Shown here piece after piece: positions 6,967 to 15,071 of a stretch of DNA of 35,235 bases. Each line of letters starts with the position of its first letter. Position 1 is the first letter of the stretch. The notes below the pieces were generated by a model. That model had not been told where the DNA came from. It did not search any database and saw only the letters and a list, made by a program, of their open reading frames with translations. Made by a program: the position numbers and the translations under genes. The stretch is from the NCBI RefSeq assembly GCF_030269605.1, contig NZ_BSTQ01000025.1:65455-100689 (forward strand). The letters are read 5' to 3'. The stretch comes from Lentzea sp. NBRC 105346 (lineage in GTDB: Bacteria > Actinomycetota > Actinomycetes > Mycobacteriales > Pseudonocardiaceae).

Positions 6967-9900
6967 GTGACGAGTCCTCAACCGCGACTGCGGACCGCGC
7001 CGGTGCTGGCCATCGTGGTGTGCCACGACGGCGACGAGTGGCTCAGCACCGCGCTGTCCGCGTTGCGGCGACAGCGAATTCGGCCTCGTCACGTGCTGGC
7101 GGTCGACACCGGGTCGACCGACCGGACGGCGAAGATCCTGGCGGAGGCCGGAGATCTGGACGGGGTGCTGACGCTGCCGCGCGGCACGGGGTTCGGCACG
7201 GCGGTGCGCGCCGCGGTGGAGCACGCGGTCGAACGGTGGGGCGACCCCGGCAAATGGCTGTGGTTGCTGCACGACGACAGCGCTCCGGAGCCTGACTGCC
7301 TGGCGTCGTTGCTCACCGCGTCCGAAGTGTCACCCTCAGCAGCGATCCTCGGTCCTTTGTGCCTCGATTGGGTGGATCCTCGGCTCGTCGTCGAGGCCGG
7401 AATCTCCACCGACGCGTCCGGCCATCGGCAGACCGGCATCGGCGCACTGGAACTGGCCGGCACATTTCAACAGTCCACCGAGGTCCTCGCGGTCTCGTCG
7501 GCGGGTTCGCTGATCAACCGGCAGGTGTGGCACGACCTCGGCGGTTACGACGAGATCATGCCGTTGCTGCGCGATGATCTCGACTTCGGCTGGCGGGCGA
7601 ACCGCGCGGGCCATCTCGTTTTGTGTGTTCCGGTCGCGCGAATGCGACACGTTCGTGCGGCGTCGAAGGGATTGCGAAGGCTGGACGCGGCCGTCGCGCG
7701 GCCAGGTCCATCCGTTCGAGGGGTTGACCGCGCACACGGGATGCGCACTTTCTTGGTCAACACGTCCGCGTTTTCTTTTTTGTTCGGGCTCTTGCGACTC
7801 CCGGTACTCGCGTTGGCGCGCGCTGTTGGTTTCTCGGTGTTGCGCCGGTTCTCCGACGCGCACGCGGAAGTGGGCGCGCTCGGATATCTGCTGAGCGGCC
7901 GGGCCCGCCTGCTCGAGGGCCGAGGCGCCCGGCGCGGGTCGAAGGTCGTGCGCGGGCTGTTCACCAGCCGGCTCACCCGGATCCGCAACGCGGTGCGCTC
8001 GGCCGCGGCGTTCCTCATCCGCCGCCGCGTCGAGGCGGACGCGGCACTCGGGCGGCTGCCCGCGTCGGATGCGGGCGCCACCTGGCTCGATCCGTCCTCT
8101 GTGGACACTCCACGGCCGGTCGGCCCGGCCGCACTCCCCGCGGGGGCGTTGCGCAAGCCGCGATCGGCGGGGCTGCGCAGGCCGCCGTCGGTCGTGCCGG
8201 TCGACGCCACGCTGCCGGGCGCGCTGCGGCCGTCGCCGAAGCCGCGGCCGTCGCCGGGACCGCGCGAAGAGGTCGTCTTCTACGAGGTCGACCAGGGCCG
8301 GGTGCTGCGGTCGTTGCTGCTGGCGCCACCGGTGCTGCTGGTCGTGGGACTGACGATCGTCGCGCTGGTCGCGAACTCCGCACGCCTTGGGCTGTCGCTC
8401 GCGGGCGGGCGGCTGCTGCCGGTCGGGGACTTCGAGTCGACCTGGCTCGAGTACCTCTCCTCGTGGCACGACGTGCACGGTGGCACCGCGGCGCCCGCCC
8501 CCGCCGCACTGGCCGTGCTGGGTGCTTTTCCGGGCGGGCCGCAGTTCGCGGTCGCATTGTTCGTGATCGGCAACATCCCGCTCGCCGCACTGGCCGCCTA
8601 CATCGCGAGCCGCGGCATGCGGGTGCGCCGGTCCGTACGCGCGGTCGTGGCCGCCGCGTACGGCCTGCTGCCGGTCGCGACGACCGCCGCGGGCGAGGGC
8701 CGGCTCGACGTCGTCGTGGTGCACGTCGTCGGACCGCTGGTGTTCGCCGGGATCGTCGCGGTGCTGCGCGCGGCGTCGTCGAAGTCGTGGCTGCCGATCG
8801 CGTCCGGCACCGCGCTCGGGATCGCCGCGCTGGGCGCGTTCTCGCCGCTGTCGCACGTGGTCGCGTTGATCGGCGCGCTGGTCGGCTTCGTGGTCGTCGC
8901 GGGCGGCGGGCCACGCCGGATCGCCGCGCTGTTCGCGGTGGTGCTGCTGCCGCTGGCGTTGCTGCTGCCGTGGCCGGCCGTGCTGCTGCAGCACCCGTCG
9001 ATGGTCCTCGACGGCATCGGCGGGCCGTACTCGTCGCCGCCGCCGAACCTGATCGTGTGCTCGGTGTTCGCGGTGGCCGGGTTCGCCGCCGCCGTGCTTC
9101 GCCCGAACCGGGCGATGCTGCCCGGACTCGCCGTGGTCGTGCTCTCGATCGGCGCGCTCGCGGCCTGCGCGGCCGTCAAGGCGTGGCCGGGCACGCCGCT
9201 CGCGATGCTCGCCTGGGGCCTGGTGTGGATCGTGCTCGCCGCGTGCCGCCGCGGCGTGACGCCGGGCATCGCCCGCTGGGAACAGGTGCGGCGCGCGGTG
9301 TCGATCGCCGGCGTGGTGACCTTGCTGTGCCTGGCCGTGGCCGGTTTTCTCGATCTGCGGCAGGGCCCGGTGCGCGCGGACGGCGGCGTGCGGCTCGCGC
9401 CGACGCTGAGCCAGGAGCTGGAGCGCACCGGCCGGGCCGTGCTGATCCTCGGCTCGGGGGAGGCTCGCCAGGTCGGCGGCCGCATGCCGCGGTTCGGCGA
9501 CGACGAGTTCGTCCCGACCGTGTCGAGCCCCGCGCGCCTACGCCGCTGGAACGCCGAAATGCTCGGCGGCTCGTCGGAGTCCGCGAAGATCACGCTCGCG
9601 CAGGCCGCCGCGTCCGGTGTCGGGTTCGTCGTGCTGCCTTCGCGGCTGGACGCCGACCGCCTCCGCGGTGCCGTCGGCGAGCTCGTGTCCGAGGCGCCCG
9701 CGACCTCCGACGGCCGTCCCGTGCTGCGGGTGCGTCTAGCGGCCAACAACGCCGTGCTGATCTCACCCGAGCTCGCCCGTCGTGCGCGGACCGGTGGTCA
9801 GCCGCCGACCGAGCTGGTCGCGCCCGGCGTCTCACCCGTGGAGACGGGGCTGCCGGACGTCAACGTGCGGGTCTCCGAGGGGCCCGAGGGGCGGCTGCTG

Positions 9901-10122
9901 GTGCTCGCGGCCGAGGACGAACCGGGGTGGCGGCTCTCGGTGGACGGCCGTCAGGTGCCGGTCGTGCGCGCCTGGGGGCACCTGGTGGGTGTGCCGTTGC
10001 CGGCGACGGCCGCGGACGTGCGAGTGACAATGTCCACAACGCTGCGGGACCTGCTGTTGCTGGCGCAGGCGGCGGCCGTGCTGTTCACGCTGCTGACGGC
10101 GATCCCATCGCGCCGCCGGTAA
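6967..10122 (+). CDS. Large family-2 glycosyltransferase fused to a polytopic membrane domain
   Basis: 1051 residues. The N-terminal GT-A domain (about 10-250) has VVCHDGDEWLSTAL, the AVDTGSTDRT loop and the metal/nucleotide motif HDDSAP (D103, D104), then GGYDE and RDDLDFGWR. It should use a nucleotide sugar, possibly GDP-mannose or UDP-sugar. An Arg/Pro-rich linker (about 330-450) follows, then about ten membrane helices (about 460-770). The C-terminal region (about 790-1020) is probably extracytoplasmic, with one last helix near the end. The start is GTG at 6967 with GAGG only 2 bases upstream. Similar proteins are found next to whiB in other actinobacteria; donor and acceptor are not established. 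M. tuberculosis lacks it at this position. It ends at a strong hairpin shared with the convergent gene. Confidence 0.85.
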   Translation: MTSPQPRLRTAPVLAIVVCHDGDEWLSTALSALRRQRIRPRHVLAVDTGSTDRTAKILAEAGDLDGVLTLPRGTGFGTAVRAAVEHAVERWGDPGKWLWLLHDDSAPEPDCLASLLTASEVSPSAAILGPLCLDWVDPRLVVEAGISTDASGHRQTGIGALELAGTFQQSTEVLAVSSAGSLINRQVWHDLGGYDEIMPLLRDDLDFGWRANRAGHLVLCVPVARMRHVRAASKGLRRLDAAVARPGPSVRGVDRAHGMRTFLVNTSAFSFLFGLLRLPVLALARAVGFSVLRRFSDAHAEVGALGYLLSGRARLLEGRGARRGSKVVRGLFTSRLTRIRNAVRSAAAFLIRRRVEADAALGRLPASDAGATWLDPSSVDTPRPVGPAALPAGALRKPRSAGLRRPPSVVPVDATLPGALRPSPKPRPSPGPREEVVFYEVDQGRVLRSLLLAPPVLLVVGLTIVALVANSARLGLSLAGGRLLPVGDFESTWLEYLSSWHDVHGGTAAPAPAALAVLGAFPGGPQFAVALFVIGNIPLAALAAYIASRGMRVRRSVRAVVAAAYGLLPVATTAAGEGRLDVVVVHVVGPLVFAGIVAVLRAASSKSWLPIASGTALGIAALGAFSPLSHVVALIGALVGFVVVAGGGPRRIAALFAVVLLPLALLLPWPAVLLQHPSMVLDGIGGPYSSPPPNLIVCSVFAVAGFAAAVLRPNRAMLPGLAVVVLSIGALAACAAVKAWPGTPLAMLAWGLVWIVLAACRRGVTPGIARWEQVRRAVSIAGVVTLLCLAVAGFLDLRQGPVRADGGVRLAPTLSQELERTGRAVLILGSGEARQVGGRMPRFGDDEFVPTVSSPARLRRWNAEMLGGSSESAKITLAQAAASGVGFVVLPSRLDADRLRGAVGELVSEAPATSDGRPVLRVRLAANNAVLISPELARRARTGGQPPTELVAPGVSPVETGLPDVNVRVSEGPEGRLLVLAAEDEPGWRLSVDGRQVPVVRAWGHLVGVPLPATAADVRVTMSTTLRDLLLLAQAAAVLFTLLTAIPSRRR

Positions 10123-10129
10123 GTCCGCT

Positions 10130-10170
10130 ATGGCCACCATCACGGACTTGAGGTCCGTGATGGTGGCCAT
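10130..10170. terminator. Bidirectional terminator, 18-bp perfect stem
   Basis: The left arm 10130-10147 (ATGGCCACCATCACGGAC) is the exact reverse complement of 10153-10170, with a 5-base loop (TTGAG). It sits between two convergent genes, 8 bases after one stop and 18 bases beyond the other. No T-tract follows on either strand, so it is of the I-shaped actinobacterial type. Confidence 0.85.
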
Positions 10171-10188
10171 GACCGACCTAGCGGGAGC

Positions 10189-10638
10189 TCACTGCTCGTC
10201 GATTACGTCCGGGTCCAGGCCCAGGTAGTTCGCGATCTGCTCGACCAGCACGTCGTGCACCAGGTCCGCGAGATCCGCGCCGTCCTTCGCACGGGCCTCG
10301 AGCGGACGCCGGTAAAGAATGATCCGCGCCCGCTGATCACTGCCCGCCGGCAGCAGCCGGGCGAGCGGCACGTTGCCGTCCTCGACGACGCCGTCCTCAC
10401 CCTCGACCTGCACGTCGGGCACGTCGTCGACGGCCACGTCGAGCTGGGTGAGCTCGGTGCGCCACCGGGCCTCGATCGGCTCCAGGGCCTCGATCACCAG
10501 AGCGTCGAACCGTTCGGCCCGGGACCGGGCGGCGGGCAGCGTGGCGGGGTAGAGCGGGCCGCGCAGTCCACGCCCGTGCCGGTCGCGATTGCGCCGCCTG
10601 GGGGAACCCTGCCGCCTCGATCCTCTGGCCATAACCAC
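10189..10638 (-). CDS. Metallopeptidase-like (zincin_1 family) protein with lost HExxH
   Basis: 149 residues, orthologous in position and sequence character to mycobacterial Rv3259. The first 30 residues are very Arg-rich. The body resembles the zincin_1/DUF1025 fold with PLARLLPAG, RIILYRRPLE and a C-terminal helix. At the place of the zinc motif HExxH this protein reads VEQIAN (in LVHDVLVEQIANYLG), so it lacks the ligands and is probably not an active protease. The GTG start at 10638 is supported by a -10-like TAGGCT (10651-10646, minus strand) exactly 7 bases upstream, suggesting a leaderless mRNA; an ATG two codons later is also possible. Function unknown. Confidence 0.82.
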   Translation of the reverse strand: MVMARGSRRQGSPRRRNRDRHGRGLRGPLYPATLPAARSRAERFDALVIEALEPIEARWRTELTQLDVAVDDVPDVQVEGEDGVVEDGNVPLARLLPAGSDQRARIILYRRPLEARAKDGADLADLVHDVLVEQIANYLGLDPDVIDEQ

Positions 10639-10645
10639 AACATGG

Positions 10646-10651
10646 AGCCTA
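10646..10651 (-). promoter_or_regulatory. -10 element for leaderless zincin-like gene
   Basis: TAGGCT on the minus strand ends 7 bases before the GTG at 10638, so transcription would begin at the start codon. No clear -35 is visible. It lies back to back with the promoter of the DUF3499 gene. Confidence 0.4.
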
Positions 10652-10710
10652 GTCGGCCACGCTGACCACTAAACACAGCGTGCCTCACACACACGTGGTG
10701 AGAGACGCGC

Positions 10711-10716
10711 TAATCT
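10711..10716 (+). promoter_or_regulatory. -10 element for leaderless DUF3499 gene
   Basis: TAATCT at 10711-10716 is followed after 7 bases by the GTG at 10724, and there is no Shine-Dalgarno sequence. The 85 bases between the two divergent genes therefore seem to hold two short, leaderless promoters. Confidence 0.45.
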
Positions 10717-10723
10717 CCCCCGC

Positions 10724-11077
10724 GTGCGGAGCGTGAGACGGTGCTCGCGAACCGGGTGTGCTAACCCGGCTGTCGCCACGCTCACCTACGCCTACGCGGA
10801 GTCCACCGCGGTAGTCGGACCACTCGCCACCTACTCCGAACCGCACAGTTACGACCTGTGCGAGGAGCACGCGATGCGGCTCACGGCGCCCCGTGGCTGG
10901 GAGGTCGTGCGGCACCAGGGTGAGTTCGCGGCTCCCGAGCCGACCGTGGACGACCTGACGGCCTTGGCCGAGGCGGTGCGGGAGGCCGGGCGGGCCGACC
11001 GGCCCGTCGAGTTGCCCGAGGTGACCGGGCCCAGGCGGGGTCACCTGCGCGTTCTGCCCGATCCGCACGAGGACTGA
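10724..11077 (+). CDS. DUF3499 family protein (Rv3258c type)
   Basis: 117 residues, a conserved actinobacterial protein of unknown function found beside the phosphomannomutase gene. The N-terminal half carries CSRTGC and DLCEEH, which together could form a small zinc-binding site (three cysteines and a His), plus the family motif ATLTYAYAESTAVVGPLA. The C-terminal half (from about residue 65) is acidic and looks flexible. GTG at 10724 is chosen because it lies 7 bases from a TAATCT -10; a GTG three codons later (10733) is an alternative. There are 66 bases to the next gene, with TAGGCT at 11110-11115 as a possible separate promoter. Confidence 0.85.
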   Translation: MRSVRRCSRTGCANPAVATLTYAYAESTAVVGPLATYSEPHSYDLCEEHAMRLTAPRGWEVVRHQGEFAAPEPTVDDLTALAEAVREAGRADRPVELPEVTGPRRGHLRVLPDPHED

Positions 11078-11143
11078 ACGACCACACGCACCTCACATCC
11101 GGACGCCGGTAGGCTGCCCTCCCAGTAGCCGTCAAGAGGGAGA

Positions 11144-12502
11144 GTGCGCGTGCGCGACCTGTCCGCCATCGTCAAGGCCTACGACATCCGCGGAGTCGTC
11201 GGCGAGCAGTTGGACGCGGATGTCGTGCGCGACTTCGGCGCGGCGTTCGCGCGTCTGGTCGGTGGGCCGGCCGTGGTGATCGGCCACGACATGCGCGACT
11301 CGTCGCCCGGTCTCGCGGCGGCGTTCGCCGAGGGTGTGACCAGGCAGGGCATCGACGTCGTCAGCATCGGCCTGGCCAGCACGGACATGCTCTACTTCGC
11401 CTCCGGCAAGCTGGACCTGCCCGGCGCGATGTTCACCGCGAGCCACAACCCCGCGCAGTACAACGGGATCAAGCTCTGCCGCGCGGGCGCGGCGCCGATC
11501 GGCCAGAACACCGGTCTGGCGCAGATCCGCGAGGACGTCGAGAAGAACACCCCGGACGCCGAAGGTGTGAACCCCGGCACGCTCGAAGAGCGGAACCTGC
11601 TGGCGGACTACGCGGCCTACCTCCACGAGCTGGTCGACTTGAAGGACAACCGGCCGCTCAAGATCGTCGTGGACGCGGGCAACGGCATGGGCGGCTACAC
11701 CGTCCCCAAGGTCTTCGAGGGCCTGCCGTTCGAGATCGTCCCCATGTACTTCGAGCTGGACGGCAGCTTCCCGAACCACGAGGCGAACCCGCTCGACCCG
11801 AAGAACATCGTTGATCTTCAAGCGAAGGTCAAGGAAGTGGGAGCCGACGCCGGTGTCGCGTTCGACGGCGACGCCGACCGCTGCTTCGTGGTGGACGAGC
11901 GCGGCGAGCCGGTGAGCCCCAGCGCCATCACCGCGCTCGTGGCGGTCCGGGAGCTCCAGAAGGACCCCGGCGGCACGATCATCCACAACCTGATCACCTC
12001 ACACGCGGTGCCCGAGATCGTCGCGGAGCACGGCGGCAAGCCGGTCCGCACGCGCGTCGGCCACTCGTTCATCAAGGAGGAGATGGCCAAGACCGGCGCC
12101 ATCTTCGGCGGCGAGCACTCGGCGCACTACTACTTCCGCGACTTCTGGCGCGCGGACACCGGCATGCTGGCCGCGCTGCACGTGCTGGCCGCGCTGGGCG
12201 AGCAGGACGGCCCGCTGAGCGCGTTGACGCACGACTACGAGCGCTACGCCGCGTCCGGTGAGATCAACTCCACGGTCAGCGACCAGGCCGGCCGCCTGAA
12301 TGCCATCAAAGACGAGTTCGGCGGCCGCGAGGGCGTCACGCTCGACGAGCTGGACGGTCTCACGGTCGGACTGCCGGACGGCTCGTGGTTCAACCTGCGG
12401 GCGTCCAACACCGAACCGCTGCTGCGCCTGAACGTCGAAGCCGCCACGCCCGAGGCCGTCGCCGCGCTGCGCGACGAGGTCCTCGCGATCGTGCGGGCCT
12501 GA
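11144..12502 (+). CDS. manB: Phosphomannomutase / phosphoglucomutase
   Basis: 452 residues. It interconverts mannose-6-phosphate and mannose-1-phosphate through a phosphoserine. The active-site loop TASHNP contains S100, the metal-binding loop FDGDADRC contains D241, D243 and D245, the sugar-specificity loop is GGEHSAHYYFRD, and the phosphate-binding loop near the C-terminus is RASNTEPLLRLNVEA. All four domains of the alpha-D-phosphohexomutase family are present at normal length. The GTG at 11144 follows AGAGGGAG closely; GTG at 11150 in the same frame is an alternative. It is the ortholog of mycobacterial Rv3257c (also called pmmA) and the first gene of a run through the Trm112-like and SIS-domain genes to manA. 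Confidence 0.94.
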   Translation: MRVRDLSAIVKAYDIRGVVGEQLDADVVRDFGAAFARLVGGPAVVIGHDMRDSSPGLAAAFAEGVTRQGIDVVSIGLASTDMLYFASGKLDLPGAMFTASHNPAQYNGIKLCRAGAAPIGQNTGLAQIREDVEKNTPDAEGVNPGTLEERNLLADYAAYLHELVDLKDNRPLKIVVDAGNGMGGYTVPKVFEGLPFEIVPMYFELDGSFPNHEANPLDPKNIVDLQAKVKEVGADAGVAFDGDADRCFVVDERGEPVSPSAITALVAVRELQKDPGGTIIHNLITSHAVPEIVAEHGGKPVRTRVGHSFIKEEMAKTGAIFGGEHSAHYYFRDFWRADTGMLAALHVLAALGEQDGPLSALTHDYERYAASGEINSTVSDQAGRLNAIKDEFGGREGVTLDELDGLTVGLPDGSWFNLRASNTEPLLRLNVEAATPEAVAALRDEVLAIVRA

Positions 12503-12516
12503 GGGGGAGAGCCACC

Positions 12517-12714
12517 GTGGCCGTACAGCTTGAAGCACAGCTGCTCGAGATCCTCGCCTGCCCGTGCCCGGAGCACGCGCCGTTGCAGGTCGGCACCCCG
12601 GACGACCCGGACGCCGACTTTCTGACCTGCACATCGTGCCGCCGGTCGTTCCCGGTCCGCGACGGCATCCCGGTGCTGCTCCTGGACGAGGCCGTCGAGC
12701 CGTCAGCGGAGTGA
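12517..12714 (+). CDS. Trm112-like small zinc-ribbon protein
   Basis: 65 residues from a GTG at 12517, preceded by GAGGGGGA. It has two cysteine pairs, CPCP near residues 15-17 and CTSC about 25 residues later, then the family ending RSFPVRDGIPVLLLDEA, which is typical of Trm112/YcaR-type proteins. Trm112 proteins activate methyltransferases in eukaryotes and archaea; the role of bacterial single-domain forms is unclear. Stop and start overlap as GTGA with the SIS-domain gene, so the two are probably made together. The same frame is open upstream inside manB, but the family length and the ribosome-binding site fix this start. Confidence 0.85.
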   Translation: MAVQLEAQLLEILACPCPEHAPLQVGTPDDPDADFLTCTSCRRSFPVRDGIPVLLLDEAVEPSAE

Positions 12715-13781
12715 CCACGGTGCTGGACGACACCCTGCTCGACGACCCGCGCAGGCTCGCCGACGCGGACACGGGCGGCTGGCTGCGCGCGGCCGCGCGC
12801 GCCGGTGCCCAGGTCCGGTCGACGGCGGAGGCCGCGGCCGAACAAGGCGTCGAGCGGCTCTTCGCCGAACGCCCGCGCGCCGTCGTGCTCGTCGTCCGGC
12901 CCGGTGTCGGCCTGGCGGTGGCGCACCTCGTCGCCGCGCTGCTCGGCCCGGCGTGCCCGGTCCCGGTCGTCGTCTCCGACGACGTGCCGCCGTGGGTCGG
13001 CGCGCTGGACGTGGTGCTGACGCACACCGAGGACCCCGGCGACCGCGAGCTCGCCGAGTCGATCGACCGCGCCTGCCGCCGGGGTGCGCGTGTCCTGCTC
13101 ACGGCACCGGACGAGGGTCCGGTGGCCGCGTCGGCCGCGGGCAAGGCGGTGCTGCTGGCGCCGCGCATCACGATGCCGCCCGGCTTCAGCTACCCGCGCG
13201 CGCTCGCCGCCTGGCTGACGGTGCTCAAGGCACTCGGACTGGTCAAGGTCGACCTCGACCTGATCGCCGACGAGCTGGACCGTGAGGCCGAGCGCGACCA
13301 TCCGATGCACGAGTCGTTCGTGAACCCGGCGAAGTCGCTCGCACTGCGCGTCGCGGACCGGACGCCGCTGCTCTGGGGCCTGGACGACGTCGCCACCGCG
13401 GTCGGGGTGCACGGCGCGAACGTGCTCGCCGGGTATGCCGGGATTGCGTCCGATGTCGCCGGGTATCCACAGGCGCTGACGCGTCCCGTGTTGCACCGCC
13501 GGGCGGTGCAGGGCACGTCTGGGGCGGACCTGTTCGCTGATCCCGACGAAGAGGCGGGAGGACTCGTCCGGGTACTCCTCCTCGCGGTGCGACAGGGTCC
13601 GGTCGCCGACGCCGCGCGCCGGGCCGCCGAAGAGACTTTGCCGGGAGCTGACGTGCTCGAGCCGGCCGAAGAAGTGACGGGTGGCGACGCCGTCTGCGCC
13701 GCGCTGCTCGCATTGCGATTCGAACTCGCCGCTTTGTACCTGGGACTCGCCGCGGGCACTCTCGGCGGCAATCCCTACTAG
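12711..13781 (+). CDS. SIS-domain phosphosugar isomerase-like protein (Rv3256c type)
   Basis: 356 residues starting at GTG 12711, which overlaps the previous stop by 4 bases (GTGA). The N-terminal part (about 60-160) has alternating hydrophobic strands (AVVLVVRP, PVPVVVSDD, VLLTAPDEG) like a SIS phosphosugar-binding fold. The rest resembles the C-terminal region of bifunctional glucose/mannose-6-phosphate isomerases (LPRITMPPG-like LAPRITMPPGFSYPRALAAWL, LWGLDDVATAVGVHGAN). I see no clear catalytic Glu/His pair as in active isomerases, so activity is uncertain. Its fixed position between phosphomannomutase and manA suggests a role in mannose-phosphate metabolism, which is inference. Confidence 0.82.
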   Translation: MTTVLDDTLLDDPRRLADADTGGWLRAAARAGAQVRSTAEAAAEQGVERLFAERPRAVVLVVRPGVGLAVAHLVAALLGPACPVPVVVSDDVPPWVGALDVVLTHTEDPGDRELAESIDRACRRGARVLLTAPDEGPVAASAAGKAVLLAPRITMPPGFSYPRALAAWLTVLKALGLVKVDLDLIADELDREAERDHPMHESFVNPAKSLALRVADRTPLLWGLDDVATAVGVHGANVLAGYAGIASDVAGYPQALTRPVLHRRAVQGTSGADLFADPDEEAGGLVRVLLLAVRQGPVADAARRAAEETLPGADVLEPAEEVTGGDAVCAALLALRFELAALYLGLAAGTLGGNPY

Positions 13782-13812
13782 GTCATGGCAGTACTGAGGA
13801 GCTGAACGGAAA

Positions 13813-15027
13813 GTGGACCTGCTGCACAACGCGGTCAGGCCGTATGCGTGGGGGTCGCGCACGGCCATCGCCGAGCTGCTCGGGAAGGAGGTGCCCGCGC
13901 CGCATCCCGAGGCGGAGCTGTGGATGGGAGCCCATCCCGGCGACCCGTCGCGGATCGTCGGCGCGGACGGCGTCGAACGTTCCCTGCTCGACCTGCTCGC
14001 CTCCGACCCGGACGGCCAGCTCGGCTCGCGGTGTGCGAACCGCTGGGGCGCCCGGCTGCCGTTCCTGCTCAAGGTGCTCGCCGCCGAAGAGGCGCTGAGC
14101 CTGCAGGCGCACCCGTCGGCCGAGCAGGCCGCGGACGGTTTCGCGGCCGAGGAGGCCGCGGGCGTGCCCCGTGACTCGGCGGTGCGCAACTACAAGGACC
14201 CAGCCGCCAAGCCCGAGCTGATCTGCGCGCTGACCCAGTTCCACGCGCTCGCCGGGTTCCGCGACCCGCACCGCACCGTCAAGCTGCTGAAGTCGCTCGA
14301 CGCGCCGGACTTCGCGCCGTACACCGAGCTGCTCGCCGCCCAGCCGGACTCGAACGGCCTGCGCGCGTTGTTCACCACGCTGATCACGCTGCCGCAGCAG
14401 CGCCTGGACCACCTGCTGCCGCAGGTGATCGAGGCGTGCGTGCAGCACGTGAAGGACCACGGCGAGTTCGACCTGGAATGCCGCACGATCCTCGAACTGG
14501 GTGAGGACTACCCCGGTGACGCGGGCGTGCTCGCCGCGTTGCTGCTCAACCGGGTCGTGCTGCAGCCGGGCGAGGCCATCCACCTGCCCGCCGGCAACCT
14601 GCACGCGTACCTGCACGGCACCGGCATCGAGATCCTCGCGAACTCGGACAACGTGCTGCGCTGTGGTCTGACCCCCAAGCACGTCGACGTGCCGGAACTG
14701 TTGCGGGTGCTGGACTTCACCTGTGGCGACATGCCGGTGCTGCGCGGCGAGGAGACCGCACCCGGCGTGTGCGTGTACCGCACGCCCGCACCCGAGTTCG
14801 AGCTGTCGCGCCTCGACGTGGCCACGGAGACGCGCGTCAACCACGACGGCCCGCAGATCATCATCTGCACGCGGGGCACGGTCGTGTTGACGAACGACCG
14901 CGGCGACCACGTTGAGTTGCGGCGCGGCCAGTCGGTGTGGCTGCCCGCGTCCGATCCAGCGGTCCTCGTTCGCCCCGCGGGTGACGAAAGTGCGCAACTT
15001 TTCCGGGCCACCGCCGGGACGGACTAA
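13813..15027 (+). CDS. manA: Mannose-6-phosphate isomerase, class I
   Basis: 404 residues, a zinc-dependent cupin enzyme that converts fructose-6-phosphate to mannose-6-phosphate, the entry to GDP-mannose synthesis. The zinc ligands of the family are visible: Q98 and H100 in LQAHPS, E135 in KPELIC and H257 in AIHLPAGNLHAYLHG. The N-terminus NAVRPYAWGSRTAIAELLG is typical. The C-terminal beta domain ends normally. It starts at GTG 13813, 31 bases after the SIS-domain gene, and closes the manB-Trm112-SIS-manA run. Ortholog of Rv3255c. Confidence 0.94.
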   Translation: MDLLHNAVRPYAWGSRTAIAELLGKEVPAPHPEAELWMGAHPGDPSRIVGADGVERSLLDLLASDPDGQLGSRCANRWGARLPFLLKVLAAEEALSLQAHPSAEQAADGFAAEEAAGVPRDSAVRNYKDPAAKPELICALTQFHALAGFRDPHRTVKLLKSLDAPDFAPYTELLAAQPDSNGLRALFTTLITLPQQRLDHLLPQVIEACVQHVKDHGEFDLECRTILELGEDYPGDAGVLAALLLNRVVLQPGEAIHLPAGNLHAYLHGTGIEILANSDNVLRCGLTPKHVDVPELLRVLDFTCGDMPVLRGEETAPGVCVYRTPAPEFELSRLDVATETRVNHDGPQIIICTRGTVVLTNDRGDHVELRRGQSVWLPASDPAVLVRPAGDESAQLFRATAGTD

Positions 15028-15071
15028 GGTTCAGCCGGACAAACCGGACGGTTTTCATCGAGGAGTACAGC

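Noticed and set aside
7336..8994. A 552-codon open frame opposite the glycosyltransferase gene.
   Set aside because: It is rich in Arg, Gln, His and Asp with no domains, as expected of the antisense of a high-GC gene. The plus-strand protein has clear motifs.
14663..14671. GGTCTGACC inside manA, similar to the reverse complement of the TGTCAGAC core.
   Set aside because: It lies in coding sequence, without the 8-base spacer and -10-like hexamer.
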